A stretch of 64,000 nt of DNA from Pseudomonas parafulva NBRC 16636 = DSM 17004 (GTDB lineage: Bacteria; Pseudomonadota; Gammaproteobacteria; Pseudomonadales; Pseudomonadaceae), in contig NZ_BBIU01000020.1 in the NCBI RefSeq assembly GCF_000730645.1, positions 24,582 through 88,581 on the forward strand, given 5' to 3'. The position numbers and the translations under genes were made by a program. Below, in pieces: positions 38,453-49,265 of the stretch (positions within the stretch are counted from its first letter, which is position 1; each line of letters begins with the position of its first letter). The notes under the pieces are model-generated. The model did not search any database. It was not told the DNA's origin and saw only the letters and a program-made list of their open reading frames with translations.

Positions 38453-39231
38453 GCGAGGCCTCCGGGCTTGATCGATGGATCAATCGGCGGATGCGCTTTT
38501 TCAGCCTCATCTTCGAGTTTACGCACCGTTTTCAAGATCATTTCAATCAGCGGATCGTCTTCGCTGCCTTGTCGCTGGTCTGTTTTGCCGATCAGCAGCG
38601 TTAAATCGATTTCATAGTTACCGAAGCCTGCCTCCATAATGGGGGGCAAGCCTTTGTAATACTGAATCATCTCTCTCAGCGCATCGTCTCTATAACCGGT
38701 GTTGTCATACTCACTGTTAGCTTTATCGACGATGTAGTGTGTCCATAGCGCATAGCGATGACTGAGTTCCGTGCTCGCGGCCAAGCGTTCGTTGTGTGTA
38801 AAATCATAGCCTTCGTCGTAACCTATTAATGCAAGTTGTTCAGTACTCAGGCCTTTAAAAGGATTCTCGCCACTGCCGTTGAGAAAGTGGGTCGCACGCT
38901 TTGCGCGGTCCAGGAGTTCCGGGTCATCAGTGCTGGGAACAAATGCGTCATGCAGCGGCTTGGTTGAGGTGTATCCTCGCCCTCCCAACTCCATCTGAAT
39001 CCGCGAGCCCAGCTTGGCAAGCTCCTGACGACTCAGTTGGCTATCACGAAGCGCTGCACGCTCCGCTGCAGCAGCCAGCTGACGTGCCAGGGCAGATACC
39101 CCAGAACGCACCTCACCCTGGTCGACCACTGTTGATACGGCGCTAGAGACTGCATTGTTCGCCGGTGACTCTGACTGGATTTTCTGTACCGCCCACTGAG
39201 ATGACGGACTATTTTTTTGGATGCTGTCCAT
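38449..39231 (-). CDS. Unrecognised protein, first partner of the broken exporter
   Basis: From ATG 39231 the product is 260 residues ([16 protein letters not shown]..); a GTG at 39282 would give 277. No strong ribosome site decides between them. It is hydrophilic, without signal peptide or membrane helix. The segments [30 protein letters not shown] and [26 protein letters not shown] look like conserved blocks. Base composition is more AT-rich than in neighbours. It is translationally coupled to the ABC ATPase, so it may once have been the exported substrate or a partner; this is inference. Confidence 0.7.
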   Translation of the reverse strand: MDSIQKNSPSSQWAVQKIQSESPANNAVSSAVSTVVDQGEVRSGVSALARQLAAAAERAALRDSQLSRQELAKLGSRIQMELGGRGYTSTKPLHDAFVPSTDDPELLDRAKRATHFLNGSGENPFKGLSTEQLALIGYDEGYDFTHNERLAASTELSHRYALWTHYIVDKANSEYDNTGYRDDALREMIQYYKGLPPIMEAGFGNYEIDLTLLIGKTDQRQGSEDDPLIEMILKTVRKLEDEAEKAHPPIDPSIKPGGLA

Positions 39232-39330
39232 TACTACACCATTCGCTATTACACTTGAAAAATGCTCGCCTGTAGGCCCCACCCTGCATGCCTATAACGG
39301 CAAGTGACAGAGTGGGGAATCGGGAGAGGT

Positions 39331-39768
39331 TTATTTCATTGTGAACTCAGCTTTCCAGGCATAGTTGGCTCTAAATCCGGAGTTGACTGCAGTACACACA
39401 GCGCCGCCGGTCGGTGTGGCAGTCTTGTTCCATTTAGGCTGTTTGACGCCTCCTGACATCATCATCACAAACGTCGTGCTGAACGCACATGTTTTGCGTC
39501 CGATTGAGTAACGAATCATCGCACTATTCGTATCAGGGCTTACCAGCCGTTGTACTGTGAACCTGATGGTTTCACCTGGTTTCACCTCTTCGTGAGGCTT
39601 CGGACTGGCAATCTGGTACGTACTCGTCTCATTAGCATTCGTCAGCTGAAGCTTCACCGGCTCAGTGCCAAGGTTCCTGAAGGTCACTTCGACAGGTGGC
39701 CCGGCAAGCGCTGTACTCGCCGCAAGCAATGCGGCCGCCCCACAAAGGGTTCGGGTAAATGTTTTCAT
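39331..39768 (-). CDS. Small exported protein, unrecognised
   Basis: The 145-residue protein starts MKTFTRTLCGAAALLAASTALA, a clear signal peptide with cleavage before GPPVEV. The mature part is predicted beta-rich, with two cysteines (RKTCAFS and GAVCTAV) that could form a disulfide. The start at 39768 has GAGG 10 bases upstream; the ORF is open for 32 more codons. It lies about 100 bp before the unrecognised gene at 39231, same strand. No family was recognised. Confidence 0.75.
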   Translation of the reverse strand: MKTFTRTLCGAAALLAASTALAGPPVEVTFRNLGTEPVKLQLTNANETSTYQIASPKPHEEVKPGETIRFTVQRLVSPDTNSAMIRYSIGRKTCAFSTTFVMMMSGGVKQPKWNKTATPTGGAVCTAVNSGFRANYAWKAEFTMK

Positions 39769-40110
39769 CGGTATCAAGCCTCGTCTCTTCCCTGTGGTTA
39801 TGGGTGAGACGCCGTCATGGCAATAGCCACGGGCTGCCTGAGACGCTCCTTCGTACACAGTCATCCTCGACGACGTCCAGTGTGGTTGACGGCCATCGTG
39901 ATAAAAACCTTAGCGCCCGAAGGGTCTTCAGTCGTAACAGGATATGCAAGCGCACCGCTAAACCTGTGTCAGCGCTACAAAAATTTGACGCCAAAAAAAT
40001 AAACATCACTGTGAAAATTTCATAACGCCATCATGCCGCTTAACCCTTTTTGCAATTTTTTTATTAAAAAGATAGCGATACTGGCAAAAATACATCTAGA
40101 AACAATTCCA

Positions 40111-40126
40111 CCCCGTATATACGGGG
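40111..40126. promoter_or_regulatory. Perfect 16-bp palindrome
   Basis: CCCCGTATATACGGGG is self-complementary and lies about 87 bp upstream of the -35 of the AlgU promoter candidate. The size and symmetry fit the operator of a dimeric regulator. The regulator is unknown. Confidence 0.5.
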
Positions 40127-40212
40127 GTTTGACCGAACAGTGCTATCAAATTGAAACTACCTGATGAAGATCGATAACTGAAAGATCCTTCATGCAGCCC
40201 CATCCCATCGCG

Positions 40213-40239
40213 GAACTTACCTTCTTGAGGCCGCTCATA
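40213..40239 (+). promoter_or_regulatory. AlgU (sigma-22/sigma-E type) promoter candidate for the alg operon
   Basis: GAACTT (40213-40218) and TCATA (40235-40239) are 16 bp apart, matching GAACTT-N16/17-TCnnA. The P. aeruginosa algD promoter also begins GGAACTT and has TCCTA at 17 bp. The start point would be about 40245. Confidence 0.75.
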
Positions 40240-40675
40240 GTGCCGTAACGATTTTCATGCCCCCGGGGTGTGAGAAATAACGTACAGATGACCGAGCAGG
40301 CTTTACGCCTCAACCTGAAACTTCCGACCGGCCAGGCGACCGCGTTCGCAACGGCTGTTCATGCAGGAGAAACGCGCCCAACACATCGTCCACGTGGTTG
40401 ATTTCAAAGGTTTTTTCAACTTGAAAGAACAAGCACTGCAGCGCGCCAGGTTGCGCACTGCAATAAAGACGACGACAGATCAGGGCCTGTTTTTAATTAA
40501 CGGCTTAATGCTGCCTACTTGCAGTGCATCTACAAATGCGCTGAACAACTTACTTTATCTGCGCTTGGCGAAGTGTGCATCTGCCACGCCCCCTTGCGCC
40601 CAGAAATTGCGGTTGATCCACCCAGTTCAACGCTGGCGAACAGTGTCGGCATGATAAACACATGAGGTGATAGCG

Positions 40676-41992
40676 ATGCGTATCAGCATCTTTGGTTTGG
40701 GTTATGTAGGTGCAGTCTGTGCAGGCTGCCTCACGGCACGTGGCCATGAAGTGATCGGTGTGGACGTGTCCGCCACCAAGATCGACCTGATCAATCACGG
40801 CAAGTCGCCCATCGTCGAGCCGGGCCTGGAAACGCTGCTGCAACAGGGGATCGCCAATGGCCGCCTGCGCGGCACCACCGACTTTGCCGAAGCCATCCGC
40901 GCCACTGACGTGTCGATGATCTGCGTGGGTACGCCGAGCAAGAAAAACGGCGACCTGGGCCTGGAGTACATCGAGTCGGTGTGCCGTGAAATCGGCTATG
41001 TGCTGCGTGAAAAGGCCAGCCGCCACACCATCGTGGTCCGCAGCACCGTGTTGCCGGGTACCGTGAAGAACGTGGTCATCCCGATTCTGGAGGACTGCTC
41101 GGGCAAACGCGCCGGCATCGACTTCGGCGTGGCGGTGAACCCGGAGTTCCTGCGTGAAAGCACCGCCATCAAGGACTACGACCAGCCGCCCATGACCGTC
41201 ATCGGTGAACTGGACAGCGCCAGCGGCGACGTGCTGCAAGCCCTGTATGAAGAACTGGATGCCCCGGTCATCCGCAAGTCGGTCGAAGTGGCCGAGATGA
41301 TCAAGTACACCTGCAATGTGTGGCATGCCACCAAGGTCACGTTCGCCAACGAGATCGGCAACATTGCAAAGGCCGTGGGTGTGGATGGCCGCGAAGTGAT
41401 GGAAGTGGTGTGCCAGGACAAGGCGCTCAACCTGTCCCAGTACTACATGCGCCCTGGCTTCGCCTTCGGCGGCTCGTGCCTGCCCAAGGACGTGCGCGCC
41501 CTCACCTACCGCGCCGCCAGCCTGGACGTGAAGGCGCCGCTGCTGGACTCGCTGATGCGCAGCAACGAATCCCAGGTGCAGAACGCCTTCGACATGATCG
41601 AAAGCCACGACAAGCGCAAGGTCGCCCTGCTGGGCCTGAGCTTCAAGGCAGGCACCGACGACCTGCGCGAAAGCCCACTGGTGGAACTGGCCGAACGCCT
41701 GATCGGCAAAGGCTACCAGCTCGATATCTATGACGAGAACGTGCAGTACGCCCGCGTCCACGGGGCCAACAAGGAGTACATCGAGTCGAAGATCCCGCAC
41801 GTGTCCTCGCTGCTCAACGCCGACTTCCAGAAGGTGATCGACAACGCCGACATCATCGTGCTGGGCAACCGTGACGAGCAGTTCCGCGCCCTGGCTCAAA
41901 AGGCACCGGCGGGCAAACAGGTGATCGACCTGGTGGGCTTCATGAGCAAGCCAACCAGCGCCCAAGGCCGTACCGAAGGCATCTGCTGGTAA
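40676..41992 (+). CDS. algD: GDP-mannose 6-dehydrogenase
   Basis: It oxidises GDP-mannose to GDP-mannuronic acid, the committed step of alginate synthesis. The 438-residue protein has a Rossmann start [19 protein letters not shown], the catalytic Cys region [15 protein letters not shown] and the C-terminal nucleotide domain. The ATG at 40676 has GAGG 8 bases upstream and matches the P. aeruginosa start; a GTG at 40667 is less likely. First gene of the 12-gene operon. Confidence 0.97.
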   Translation: MRISIFGLGYVGAVCAGCLTARGHEVIGVDVSATKIDLINHGKSPIVEPGLETLLQQGIANGRLRGTTDFAEAIRATDVSMICVGTPSKKNGDLGLEYIESVCREIGYVLREKASRHTIVVRSTVLPGTVKNVVIPILEDCSGKRAGIDFGVAVNPEFLRESTAIKDYDQPPMTVIGELDSASGDVLQALYEELDAPVIRKSVEVAEMIKYTCNVWHATKVTFANEIGNIAKAVGVDGREVMEVVCQDKALNLSQYYMRPGFAFGGSCLPKDVRALTYRAASLDVKAPLLDSLMRSNESQVQNAFDMIESHDKRKVALLGLSFKAGTDDLRESPLVELAERLIGKGYQLDIYDENVQYARVHGANKEYIESKIPHVSSLLNADFQKVIDNADIIVLGNRDEQFRALAQKAPAGKQVIDLVGFMSKPTSAQGRTEGICW

Positions 41993-42053
41993 CGGCCGGG
42001 CCAGGCAACGCGGGCACCTCCCCGCGTTGCCTCTACTTCTGAATTCTCCACGG

Positions 42054-43544
42054 ATGCTGAACATGCAAAGGCTTCAGACAGTGCTGTTGCAGTGCGCCGG
42101 TTGGCTGCTCTACATGAGCCTGCTCATGCTGATCGCCCTGGCCCTGCCAGCCGACATCTTCGACGCGCAGTCCAAGCACTTCATCTTCCTGGTCGGCGCA
42201 GTCGGCATCTGGCGCTACTCCATGGGCGCCACCCATTTCATCCGCGGCATGATCTTTCTCTACGGGGTGTACCCGTACCTGCGCCGCAAGGTGCAGCGCA
42301 TGGGCAAGGCCGCCGACCCCTCGCATGTGTACCTGATGGTCACCAGCTTTCGCATCGAAGCACTGACCACCGCCCAGGTGTACAGCTCGGTGATCCGTGA
42401 AGCGATCAACTGCGGCTTCCCTACCACCGTGGTGTGCTCACTGGTGGAGATGTCCGATGAACTGCTGGTGAAGAGCCTGTGGGCCAAGTACAACCCGCCG
42501 CCCCACGTCACCCTCGACATCGTGCGCATTGCCGGTACCGGCAAACGGGACGGCCTGGCCTACGGCTTTCGCGCCATCTCGCGCATGCTGCCGGACGAAA
42601 ATGCCGTGGTGGCGGTGATCGATGGCGACACCGTGCTGGCCGACGGCGTGGTACGCAAGACCGTGCCCTGGTTCAAGCTCTACCCCAACGTCGGTGGCCT
42701 GACCACCAACGAGTTCTGCGAAGTGCGCGGCGGCTACATCATGAGTGAATGGCACAAGCTGCGCTTCGCCCAGCGCCACATCAACATGTGCTCCATGGCC
42801 CTGTCCAAGCGCGTGCTGACCATGACCGGGCGCATGTCGATGTTCCGCGCCAGCGTGGTGACCGACCCCGAGTTCATCGCCGACGTGGAAAGCGACTCGC
42901 TGATGCACTGGCGCCTGGGCCGTTTCAAGTTCCTGACCGGTGACGACAAATCCAGCTGGTTCAGCCTGATGCGCCTGGGCTACGACACCTTCTATGTGCC
43001 GGACGCAGCCATCAACACGGTTGAACACCCGCCGGAAAAGAGCTTCTTCAAGGCTAGCCGCAAGCTGATGTACCGCTGGTACGGCAACAACCTGCGGCAG
43101 AACTCCCGCGCACTGGGCCTGGGCCTGCGCCGGCTGGGCCTGTTCACCGGCATCGTGCTGTTCGACCAGCGGGTGTCGATGTGGACCAGCCTGCTGGGCC
43201 TGACCGTAGCGGTGATCGCCAGCCTCAAGTTCGGCCTGGCCTTCTTGCTGGTGTACCTGCTGTGGATCGGCATCACCCGGCTGATCCTCACCATCATGCT
43301 GCTGTGCTCAGGCCACAGCGTGGGCCCGGCCTACCCGCTGATCCTCTATTACAACCAGATCATCGGCGCGCTGATGAAGATCTACGTGTTCTTCCGCCTC
43401 GACAAGCAGTCGTGGACGCGCCAGCCCACTGCCCTCAAGCGTGACCTCGCCAGCTTTCAACAATGGTTCAACACCTGGTCCTCGCGGGCCATGACCTTCT
43501 CGGCCGCCAGCATCTTCGTCGCTGTGCTGTTCATGGTCGTGTGA
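42054..43544 (+). CDS. alg8: Alginate polymerase glycosyltransferase Alg8
   Basis: This inner-membrane family 2 glycosyltransferase polymerises mannuronate, with Alg44. It has N-terminal membrane helices (about 10-60), the catalytic domain with AVIDGDTVL and [19 protein letters not shown], and C-terminal helices. Starts at ATG 42054 (496 residues) and ATG 42063 (493) are both possible; neither has a good ribosome site. The polymer product is passed to the periplasm. Confidence 0.94.
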   Translation: MLNMQRLQTVLLQCAGWLLYMSLLMLIALALPADIFDAQSKHFIFLVGAVGIWRYSMGATHFIRGMIFLYGVYPYLRRKVQRMGKAADPSHVYLMVTSFRIEALTTAQVYSSVIREAINCGFPTTVVCSLVEMSDELLVKSLWAKYNPPPHVTLDIVRIAGTGKRDGLAYGFRAISRMLPDENAVVAVIDGDTVLADGVVRKTVPWFKLYPNVGGLTTNEFCEVRGGYIMSEWHKLRFAQRHINMCSMALSKRVLTMTGRMSMFRASVVTDPEFIADVESDSLMHWRLGRFKFLTGDDKSSWFSLMRLGYDTFYVPDAAINTVEHPPEKSFFKASRKLMYRWYGNNLRQNSRALGLGLRRLGLFTGIVLFDQRVSMWTSLLGLTVAVIASLKFGLAFLLVYLLWIGITRLILTIMLLCSGHSVGPAYPLILYYNQIIGALMKIYVFFRLDKQSWTRQPTALKRDLASFQQWFNTWSSRAMTFSAASIFVAVLFMVV

Positions 43545-43580
43545 CCCAACCCGGATCGGAACTTACAGGAACAGAGCCCC

Positions 43581-44747
43581 ATGAATACCGCCGTGAATGT
43601 CAACGTCGTGCATGAGTCCGAAGCCCAGCGCCAGCATGCCCGGGTCCGCATCCCTGCCAAACTGCGTTTCCTCGATGCCCAGCGCCAGCCCCACGAAGTC
43701 AAGGTCGAGGACCTGTCCGCGGGTGGCCTGAGCTTCCATTCCCAGCAGCCGCTGGCCGTGGGCGAGGTGCTGCGCGGGCGGCTGCAGTTCACGGTCGACA
43801 ACCTCGGCTTGTCGATGGACATCGAGTTCCAGGTACGTGCCTACAACGCAGGCGACGGCCGCACCGGCGCGCAGTTCCAGAACCTGGAACCCCGCGATAT
43901 CGCCACCTTGCGCCACCTCATCACCAGCCACCTGTCCGGTGAGCTGATCACCCTGGGCGACGTGCTCAGCACCCTGCAACGTGACAACTTCACAAAGGCG
44001 CGCAAGCAGAAGGACAGCGGCAGCGGCCTGACCCCTTTTGGCCGCTTCAAGGCAGTCAGTGTGACCCTGGGTGTGTTCGTGGTGGGCATCGCCGCCTTTG
44101 GTTTTGTCGCCAAGTCGCTGTACGGCATGTACTTCGTCAGCCGCGCCGAAGCCGGCGTGGTCGCCGTGCCCGCCACCACCATCACCATGCCCCGTGACGG
44201 CACCGTCAACAGCCTAGTGCAGGCCGGCGGGCAGATCGGCAAGGGTGCGCCCCTGGCCAGCTTCACCACCAGCATGCTGGACATGCTCAAGGGCAGCCTG
44301 GACGACGCACAGCTGGAACCGGCCAAGATCGAAGAGCTGTTCGGCAAGCAGCTGTCCGGTACCCTCACCAGCCCCTGCGACTGTGTGGTCGCCCGCCAGT
44401 GGGTGGACGACGGCCAGTACGCCGCCAAGGGCCAGCCGATCTTCCAGCTGATCCCGCGCACCACCACCCCGACCGTGGAAGCACGCTTCAGCTACCGCCA
44501 GTTCGACGAGGTGAAGCCAGGCACCCGGGTCAACTTCCAGGTCGCCGGTGAAGACCAGGTGCGTACTGGCCAGATCGTCGGCAGCAGCAGCCTGAACAGC
44601 GAAGACCTGGCTGCCGACATCCGCGTGCAGATCAAACCCGACAGCGGCTTGCCGGCAGAGCTGGCCGGGCGCCCGGTGGCGGTCAGCAGCGACCGTGGGC
44701 CCTCGTTGAACGGGCTGTTCGACAGCGCTCAAGCCCGTGGGTTGTAA
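43581..44747 (+). CDS. alg44: Alginate co-polymerase / c-di-GMP receptor Alg44
   Basis: The 388-residue protein has an N-terminal PilZ domain with the c-di-GMP motifs R17-x3-R21 and D44-L-S46-x-G-G, at the same numbers as in P. aeruginosa Alg44. A single membrane helix (about 155-178) and an HlyD-like periplasmic domain follow. It makes polymerisation depend on c-di-GMP. Confidence 0.95.
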   Translation: MNTAVNVNVVHESEAQRQHARVRIPAKLRFLDAQRQPHEVKVEDLSAGGLSFHSQQPLAVGEVLRGRLQFTVDNLGLSMDIEFQVRAYNAGDGRTGAQFQNLEPRDIATLRHLITSHLSGELITLGDVLSTLQRDNFTKARKQKDSGSGLTPFGRFKAVSVTLGVFVVGIAAFGFVAKSLYGMYFVSRAEAGVVAVPATTITMPRDGTVNSLVQAGGQIGKGAPLASFTTSMLDMLKGSLDDAQLEPAKIEELFGKQLSGTLTSPCDCVVARQWVDDGQYAAKGQPIFQLIPRTTTPTVEARFSYRQFDEVKPGTRVNFQVAGEDQVRTGQIVGSSSLNSEDLAADIRVQIKPDSGLPAELAGRPVAVSSDRGPSLNGLFDSAQARGL

Positions 44748-44756
44748 GGGGAACGC

Positions 44757-46202
44757 GTGATGAACTGCATGCCGCCGTTGCAAGGGCTGTGCCCTCGCCC
44801 CTTCACCTGGTGCACGCTCGCCCTAGCCGTGACCTTGGCCGGCTGCGCGGGCCTGCCCGACCAGCGCCTGGCCAACGAAGCCCTCAAGCGCGGGGACACC
44901 GCACTGGCCGAGCGCAATTACCAGGCCCTGGCAAACCTAGGCTACAGCGATGCCCAGGTGGGGCTGGCCGACATCAAGGTGGCCACCGGCAACCCGGCGC
45001 AACTCGAACAGGCCGAGGCGACCTACCGCGCTGCCGCAGCCACCTCGCCCCGTGCCCAGGCGCGCCTGGGCCGCCTGCTGGTGGCAAAGCCCGGCAGCAC
45101 CCAGGCCGAACGCGAAGAGGCGCAAACCCTGCTCAAGCTCGCCGCCCGCCAGGGCCAGGGCAACACCCTGATCCCGCTGGCGATGCTGTACCTGGTGTAC
45201 CCGCAAAGCTTCCCCGGTATCAATGCGCAGAAACAGATCGACCAGTGGCGCGCCGACGGTTACCCGGAGGCAGGCGTGGCCCAGGTGCTGCTGTACCGCA
45301 CCCAAGGCACCTACGACCAGCACCTGGACGAGGTCGAACAGCTGTGCAAGGCCGCATTGGCCACTGCCGACAGCTGTTATGTGGAACTGGCGACCGTCTA
45401 CCAGAAACGCGGCCAGGCCGAGCAGCAGGCCGCCCTGCTCAAGCAACTCAAGTCGGCTTACGCCCGCGGCGCCGTACCGGGCACCCGGGTAGACAGCGTG
45501 GCCCGGGTGCTGGCTGATCGCAGCCTTGGCCAGACCGACGAGAAAGCCGCCCAGGCGCTGCTCGAACACATCGCCCCGGCCAACCCGGCGTCCTGGGTGA
45601 GCCTGGCGCAGTTGCTGTACGACTTCCCAGAGCTGGGCGATACCGACCCGATGCTGGCTTACCTCGAAAAAGGCCGTGACGCACAGCAACCCCGCGCCGA
45701 CCTGCTGCTGGGCCGCCTGTACTACGAAGGCAACCGCGTACCCGCCGACGCGGCCAAGGCCGAACAGCACCTGCAAGCGGCCGCCGAGGCCGGTGAGCCC
45801 AGCGCCCGTTACTACCTGGGCCAGCTGTACCGCCGCGGCTACCTGGGCAACGTCGAGCCGCAGAAGGCACTGGACAACCTGCTGGCCGCCGCCCGCGGCG
45901 GGCAGAACAGCGCCGACTATGCCCTGGCCCAGTTGTTCAGCGAAGGCCACGGCGTGCGCCCGCAGCCCGCCGACGCCTGGGTGTTCGCCCAACTGGCCCA
46001 GGCCAACCCTACGCCGCAGGCTGCCGAGCTGCTGCAGCAACTCGACCAGCAGCTCACGCCCGAGCAGCGCGACCAGGCCCAGCACACGCTCGCCCAGGAA
46101 ACCCAGGCCCGCAGTGCCATGGCGCAAGGCGCCAACAGCATTCTGGCCCTCCAGGCCCTGCAGGGCGATGAACAAGACGAAGACGCCGAGGATTCGCTAT
46201 GA
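44757..46202 (+). CDS. algK: Alginate export lipoprotein AlgK
   Basis: This outer-membrane lipoprotein scaffolds the periplasmic export complex. The lipobox is TLAGC in the first 40 residues, and TPR/Sel1-type repeats fill the rest (481 residues in total). The start is GTG 44757 or ATG 44760, behind AAGGGGAA. The stop overlaps the algE start (ATGA). Confidence 0.93.
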   Translation: MMNCMPPLQGLCPRPFTWCTLALAVTLAGCAGLPDQRLANEALKRGDTALAERNYQALANLGYSDAQVGLADIKVATGNPAQLEQAEATYRAAAATSPRAQARLGRLLVAKPGSTQAEREEAQTLLKLAARQGQGNTLIPLAMLYLVYPQSFPGINAQKQIDQWRADGYPEAGVAQVLLYRTQGTYDQHLDEVEQLCKAALATADSCYVELATVYQKRGQAEQQAALLKQLKSAYARGAVPGTRVDSVARVLADRSLGQTDEKAAQALLEHIAPANPASWVSLAQLLYDFPELGDTDPMLAYLEKGRDAQQPRADLLLGRLYYEGNRVPADAAKAEQHLQAAAEAGEPSARYYLGQLYRRGYLGNVEPQKALDNLLAAARGGQNSADYALAQLFSEGHGVRPQPADAWVFAQLAQANPTPQAAELLQQLDQQLTPEQRDQAQHTLAQETQARSAMAQGANSILALQALQGDEQDEDAEDSL

Positions 46203-47674
46203 CGCTCAATGCCTTCATGAAAGCCGGCATCGGCCTGAGCTTCGCCCTGCTATGGTCCTGCCCCACCCTGGCGCAGCTGACCGCCGACAAGAATTTCGGC
46301 CTGGAAGTGAAAGTCACTGGCCAGTCCGAAGACGACCGCGACCTGGGCACCCGCCCCGGTGGCGATGTCAATGGCCTGGGCCTGGACCTGCGCCCTTGGG
46401 TGTACGGCGAGCGCGGTAACTGGAGCGCCTACGCCATGGGCCAGGCGGTCACCGCTACCGACACCATCGAAACCGACACCCTGCGCCAGAACGACGACGG
46501 CACCACCACCGACACGGCTGAAGACAGCCGTCAGCCAGACAAAAGCTACCTGGCCATGCGTGAGTTCTGGGTAGGCTACAGCGGCCTCACCGCCTACCCC
46601 GGCGAGCAACTGCGCCTGGGCCGCCAGCGCTTGCGCAGCGATGACGGCATGTGGCGGGACACCAACATCGAAGCCCTCAACTGGACCTTCGACACCACCC
46701 TGCTCAAGGCCGACCTGGGCGTTGCCCAGCGCTTCAGCGAATACCGCACCGACCTCACCGAACTGGCGCCACAGGACAAGGACCGCACCCACGTCTACGG
46801 CAACATAGCCACCCAGTGGACACCTGGCCACTGGGTTGGCCTGCGCGCCCACCATACCCATGACAGCGGCAGCCTGAAGCAGCCGGGTGAAACCGTTGAT
46901 GCGCTGGACAAGACCCGCACCGGCGACCTGACCTGGCTGGGCCTGGAAGCCAACAGCGACGCCTACAACTGGCGCAACGATCACAGCATCAACTACTGGG
47001 GCAGCCTGACCTGGCTGACCGGTAACCGCGACACCCTCGGCAGCCGCCAGGTCGGCGACCAGCAAGTGGCCAGCGGCACCCAACGCGGTGACGTGAATGC
47101 CTGGGCCACCGACCTGGGTATGCGCCTGCGCCTCAACCCGCAGTGGCAGGTCGGCGCCGCCTATGCGCGCGGCAGTGGGGGTGGGGACGACGGCGGCAAC
47201 AATTTCGAGCAAACCGGCCTTGAGAGCAACCGCTCCAACTTCACCGGCACCCGGTCGCGCGTGCACCGCTTCGGCGAAGCGTTCCGCGGCGAGCTGGGCA
47301 ACCTGCAGGCGGCCACCCTGTTCGCCTCCTGGCAACTGCGCGACGACTACGACGCCAGCTTCCTCTACCACAAGTTCTGGCGCGTGGACGGCAAGCAGAA
47401 TATCGGCTCCAGCGGCATCAACGCAGTGGTCAACGACAACGGCGTGAACCGCCCGCTGGTCGATGGCGAAAAGGACCTTGGCCAGGAAATGGACGTGGTC
47501 GTCACCAAGTACTTCAAGCAAGGCCTGCTGCCGGCGTCGATGAGCCAGGCCATCGACGAGCCCTCTGCACTGGTACGCCTGCGCGCCGGGGTATTCAAGC
47601 CGGGCGATGCATACGGCAAGGAGGCGGACAGCTACATGCACCGCGCCTTCGTCGATGTGATCTGGCGTTTCTGA
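46199..47674 (+). CDS. algE: Alginate outer-membrane porin AlgE
   Basis: This 491-residue, 18-strand type beta-barrel secretes alginate across the outer membrane. A signal peptide ([26 protein letters not shown]) precedes many amphipathic strands, and the protein ends in VDVIWRF with the terminal Phe. The large antisense open frame over it is a coding shadow. Confidence 0.95.
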   Translation: MTLNAFMKAGIGLSFALLWSCPTLAQLTADKNFGLEVKVTGQSEDDRDLGTRPGGDVNGLGLDLRPWVYGERGNWSAYAMGQAVTATDTIETDTLRQNDDGTTTDTAEDSRQPDKSYLAMREFWVGYSGLTAYPGEQLRLGRQRLRSDDGMWRDTNIEALNWTFDTTLLKADLGVAQRFSEYRTDLTELAPQDKDRTHVYGNIATQWTPGHWVGLRAHHTHDSGSLKQPGETVDALDKTRTGDLTWLGLEANSDAYNWRNDHSINYWGSLTWLTGNRDTLGSRQVGDQQVASGTQRGDVNAWATDLGMRLRLNPQWQVGAAYARGSGGGDDGGNNFEQTGLESNRSNFTGTRSRVHRFGEAFRGELGNLQAATLFASWQLRDDYDASFLYHKFWRVDGKQNIGSSGINAVVNDNGVNRPLVDGEKDLGQEMDVVVTKYFKQGLLPASMSQAIDEPSALVRLRAGVFKPGDAYGKEADSYMHRAFVDVIWRF

Positions 47675-47692
47675 GGCCGCGAGGGGATTGCC

Positions 47693-49252
47693 ATGAACCT
47701 TCATCCACATTTGCGCCACGGCCTGCTGGCCAGCGCCCTGCTGCTGGCCAGCGGCCTGGTCGCCGCCGCAGAGCCGCGCCTGCTGGCCAAGGAACTGCAG
47801 CAGGCACGCACTTATACGGTGTCCAGCGCGCCGACCGAACCGCTGCGCATGGACCCGCCCACGCTGCCCGACCTTTCCGGCTACACCGCGCAGGCCGTGC
47901 AGAGCAAGATCGACCGCAGCCACCCGGGCAAGGTCACGGTGCGCCGCATGTTCCAGGAAGACAGCCTCAAGGAGTTCGTCGGCGGCGACAACAAGGCCGC
48001 CGAGTGGGTGCAGCGCCAGCACGGCATTCCACAGGCCATCTTCATCGATGACGGCCATGTCGACCTGGCGCAACTGAGCCGCCAGGTGCCCAGGCAGTAC
48101 CTGAACGAAGTGCAGCCGGGTGTGTACCTGGCACGCCTGCCCATCGTGGTCGGGCGCAGGGGCACGCTGGAGATCAACAGCAAAGTCAGGCAACTGCGCC
48201 TGTCCGAGGAAGGCGGTGCGTTTCTGGTGAACGACGGCAAGCTGTTCGTCACCGACACCCAGGTGACCGGCTGGCGCGAACAAAGCAACGGCCCGGCCAC
48301 GTTCCGCTCGCCCAAGGCGTTTCGCCCGTTCCTGCTGTCGTGGGGCGGCACCGAGACCTACATCGTCAACACCACCATGGCCAGCCTCGGCTATGCCAAG
48401 TCCAAGTCCTACGGCGTGAGCATTTCGCAGTACACGCCCAACCTGGCCAGGCGCATGGGCCGGCCCGAGCCGACCGGCTGGATCATCGGGTCGCAGTTCA
48501 GCGACATGTGGTACGGCTTCTACTGCTATGAAACCCGCGACTTCGTGGTGAAGGACAACACCTACCGTGACAACATCGTCTACGGCATCGACCCGCACGA
48601 CCGCTCCCATGGCCTGATCATTGCCGGCAACACGGTGCATGGCACGCGCAAGAAGCACGGCATCATCGTGTCCCGCGAGGTGAACGACAGCTGGATCATC
48701 AACAACAAGAGCTTCGACAACAAGCTCTCCGGGGTGGTGGTCGACCGTAACAGCATCAACAACCTGGTGGCCTACAACGAGATCTACCGCAACCACACCG
48801 ATGGCATCACCCTGTACGAAAGCGGCGACAACCTGATCTGGGGCAACAAGCTGGTCAACAACCGTCGCCACGGCATCCGCGTGCGCAACAGCGTGAACAT
48901 CCGGCTGTACGAAAACGTCGCCATGGCCAACGGCCTGGTGGGGGTGTACGGCCATATCAAGGACCTGTCCGACACCGACCGCGACATCGCCCTGGACCCG
49001 TTCGATACCAAGGTGTCGCTGATTGTGGTGGGCGGGCAGCTGGTGGCCAACGGCTCCGGCCCGCTGTCCATCGACTCGCCGCTGTCGGTGGAGCTGTACA
49101 AGGTGGCCATGCTGGCCCCGCGCAAGGCCAGCGGTATCACCCTCAGTGGCGTGCTGGGCCAGCGCCAGGACGAAATCCTCGACCTGCTGGTGCGCCAGCA
49201 GAAGGCTGTGCTGATCGACCCGGTCGAACGCCAGGCCGAAATGATCGATTAA
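47693..49252 (+). CDS. algG: Mannuronan C5-epimerase AlgG
   Basis: This periplasmic enzyme turns mannuronate residues of the polymer into guluronate. The 519-residue protein has a signal peptide and a right-handed parallel beta-helix with the catalytic motif DPHDRSH at 300-306. CASH-type repeats (NKSFDNKLSGVVVDRNSINN and following) mark the helix coils. Confidence 0.96.
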   Translation: MNLHPHLRHGLLASALLLASGLVAAAEPRLLAKELQQARTYTVSSAPTEPLRMDPPTLPDLSGYTAQAVQSKIDRSHPGKVTVRRMFQEDSLKEFVGGDNKAAEWVQRQHGIPQAIFIDDGHVDLAQLSRQVPRQYLNEVQPGVYLARLPIVVGRRGTLEINSKVRQLRLSEEGGAFLVNDGKLFVTDTQVTGWREQSNGPATFRSPKAFRPFLLSWGGTETYIVNTTMASLGYAKSKSYGVSISQYTPNLARRMGRPEPTGWIIGSQFSDMWYGFYCYETRDFVVKDNTYRDNIVYGIDPHDRSHGLIIAGNTVHGTRKKHGIIVSREVNDSWIINNKSFDNKLSGVVVDRNSINNLVAYNEIYRNHTDGITLYESGDNLIWGNKLVNNRRHGIRVRNSVNIRLYENVAMANGLVGVYGHIKDLSDTDRDIALDPFDTKVSLIVVGGQLVANGSGPLSIDSPLSVELYKVAMLAPRKASGITLSGVLGQRQDEILDLLVRQQKAVLIDPVERQAEMID

Positions 49253-49265
49253 GGAAGCCCCGACC

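Larger units (their letters stand above)
39769..40675. promoter_or_regulatory. AT-rich control region and long leader upstream of algD
   Basis: This 907-bp stretch has no supported gene. It is distinctly AT-rich from about 39950 to 40180. It holds a perfect 16-bp palindrome (40111-40126), the AlgU promoter candidate (40213-40239) and a leader of about 430 nt. P. aeruginosa algD likewise has a far-upstream regulatory region and a leader of some 370 nt. A 97-codon ORF at 40361 lacks a ribosome site. Confidence 0.7.

Noticed and set aside
40361..40654. A 97-codon ORF in the algD leader
   Set aside because: There is no Shine-Dalgarno sequence before its ATG and no recognisable protein feature; the region is better explained as an untranslated leader.
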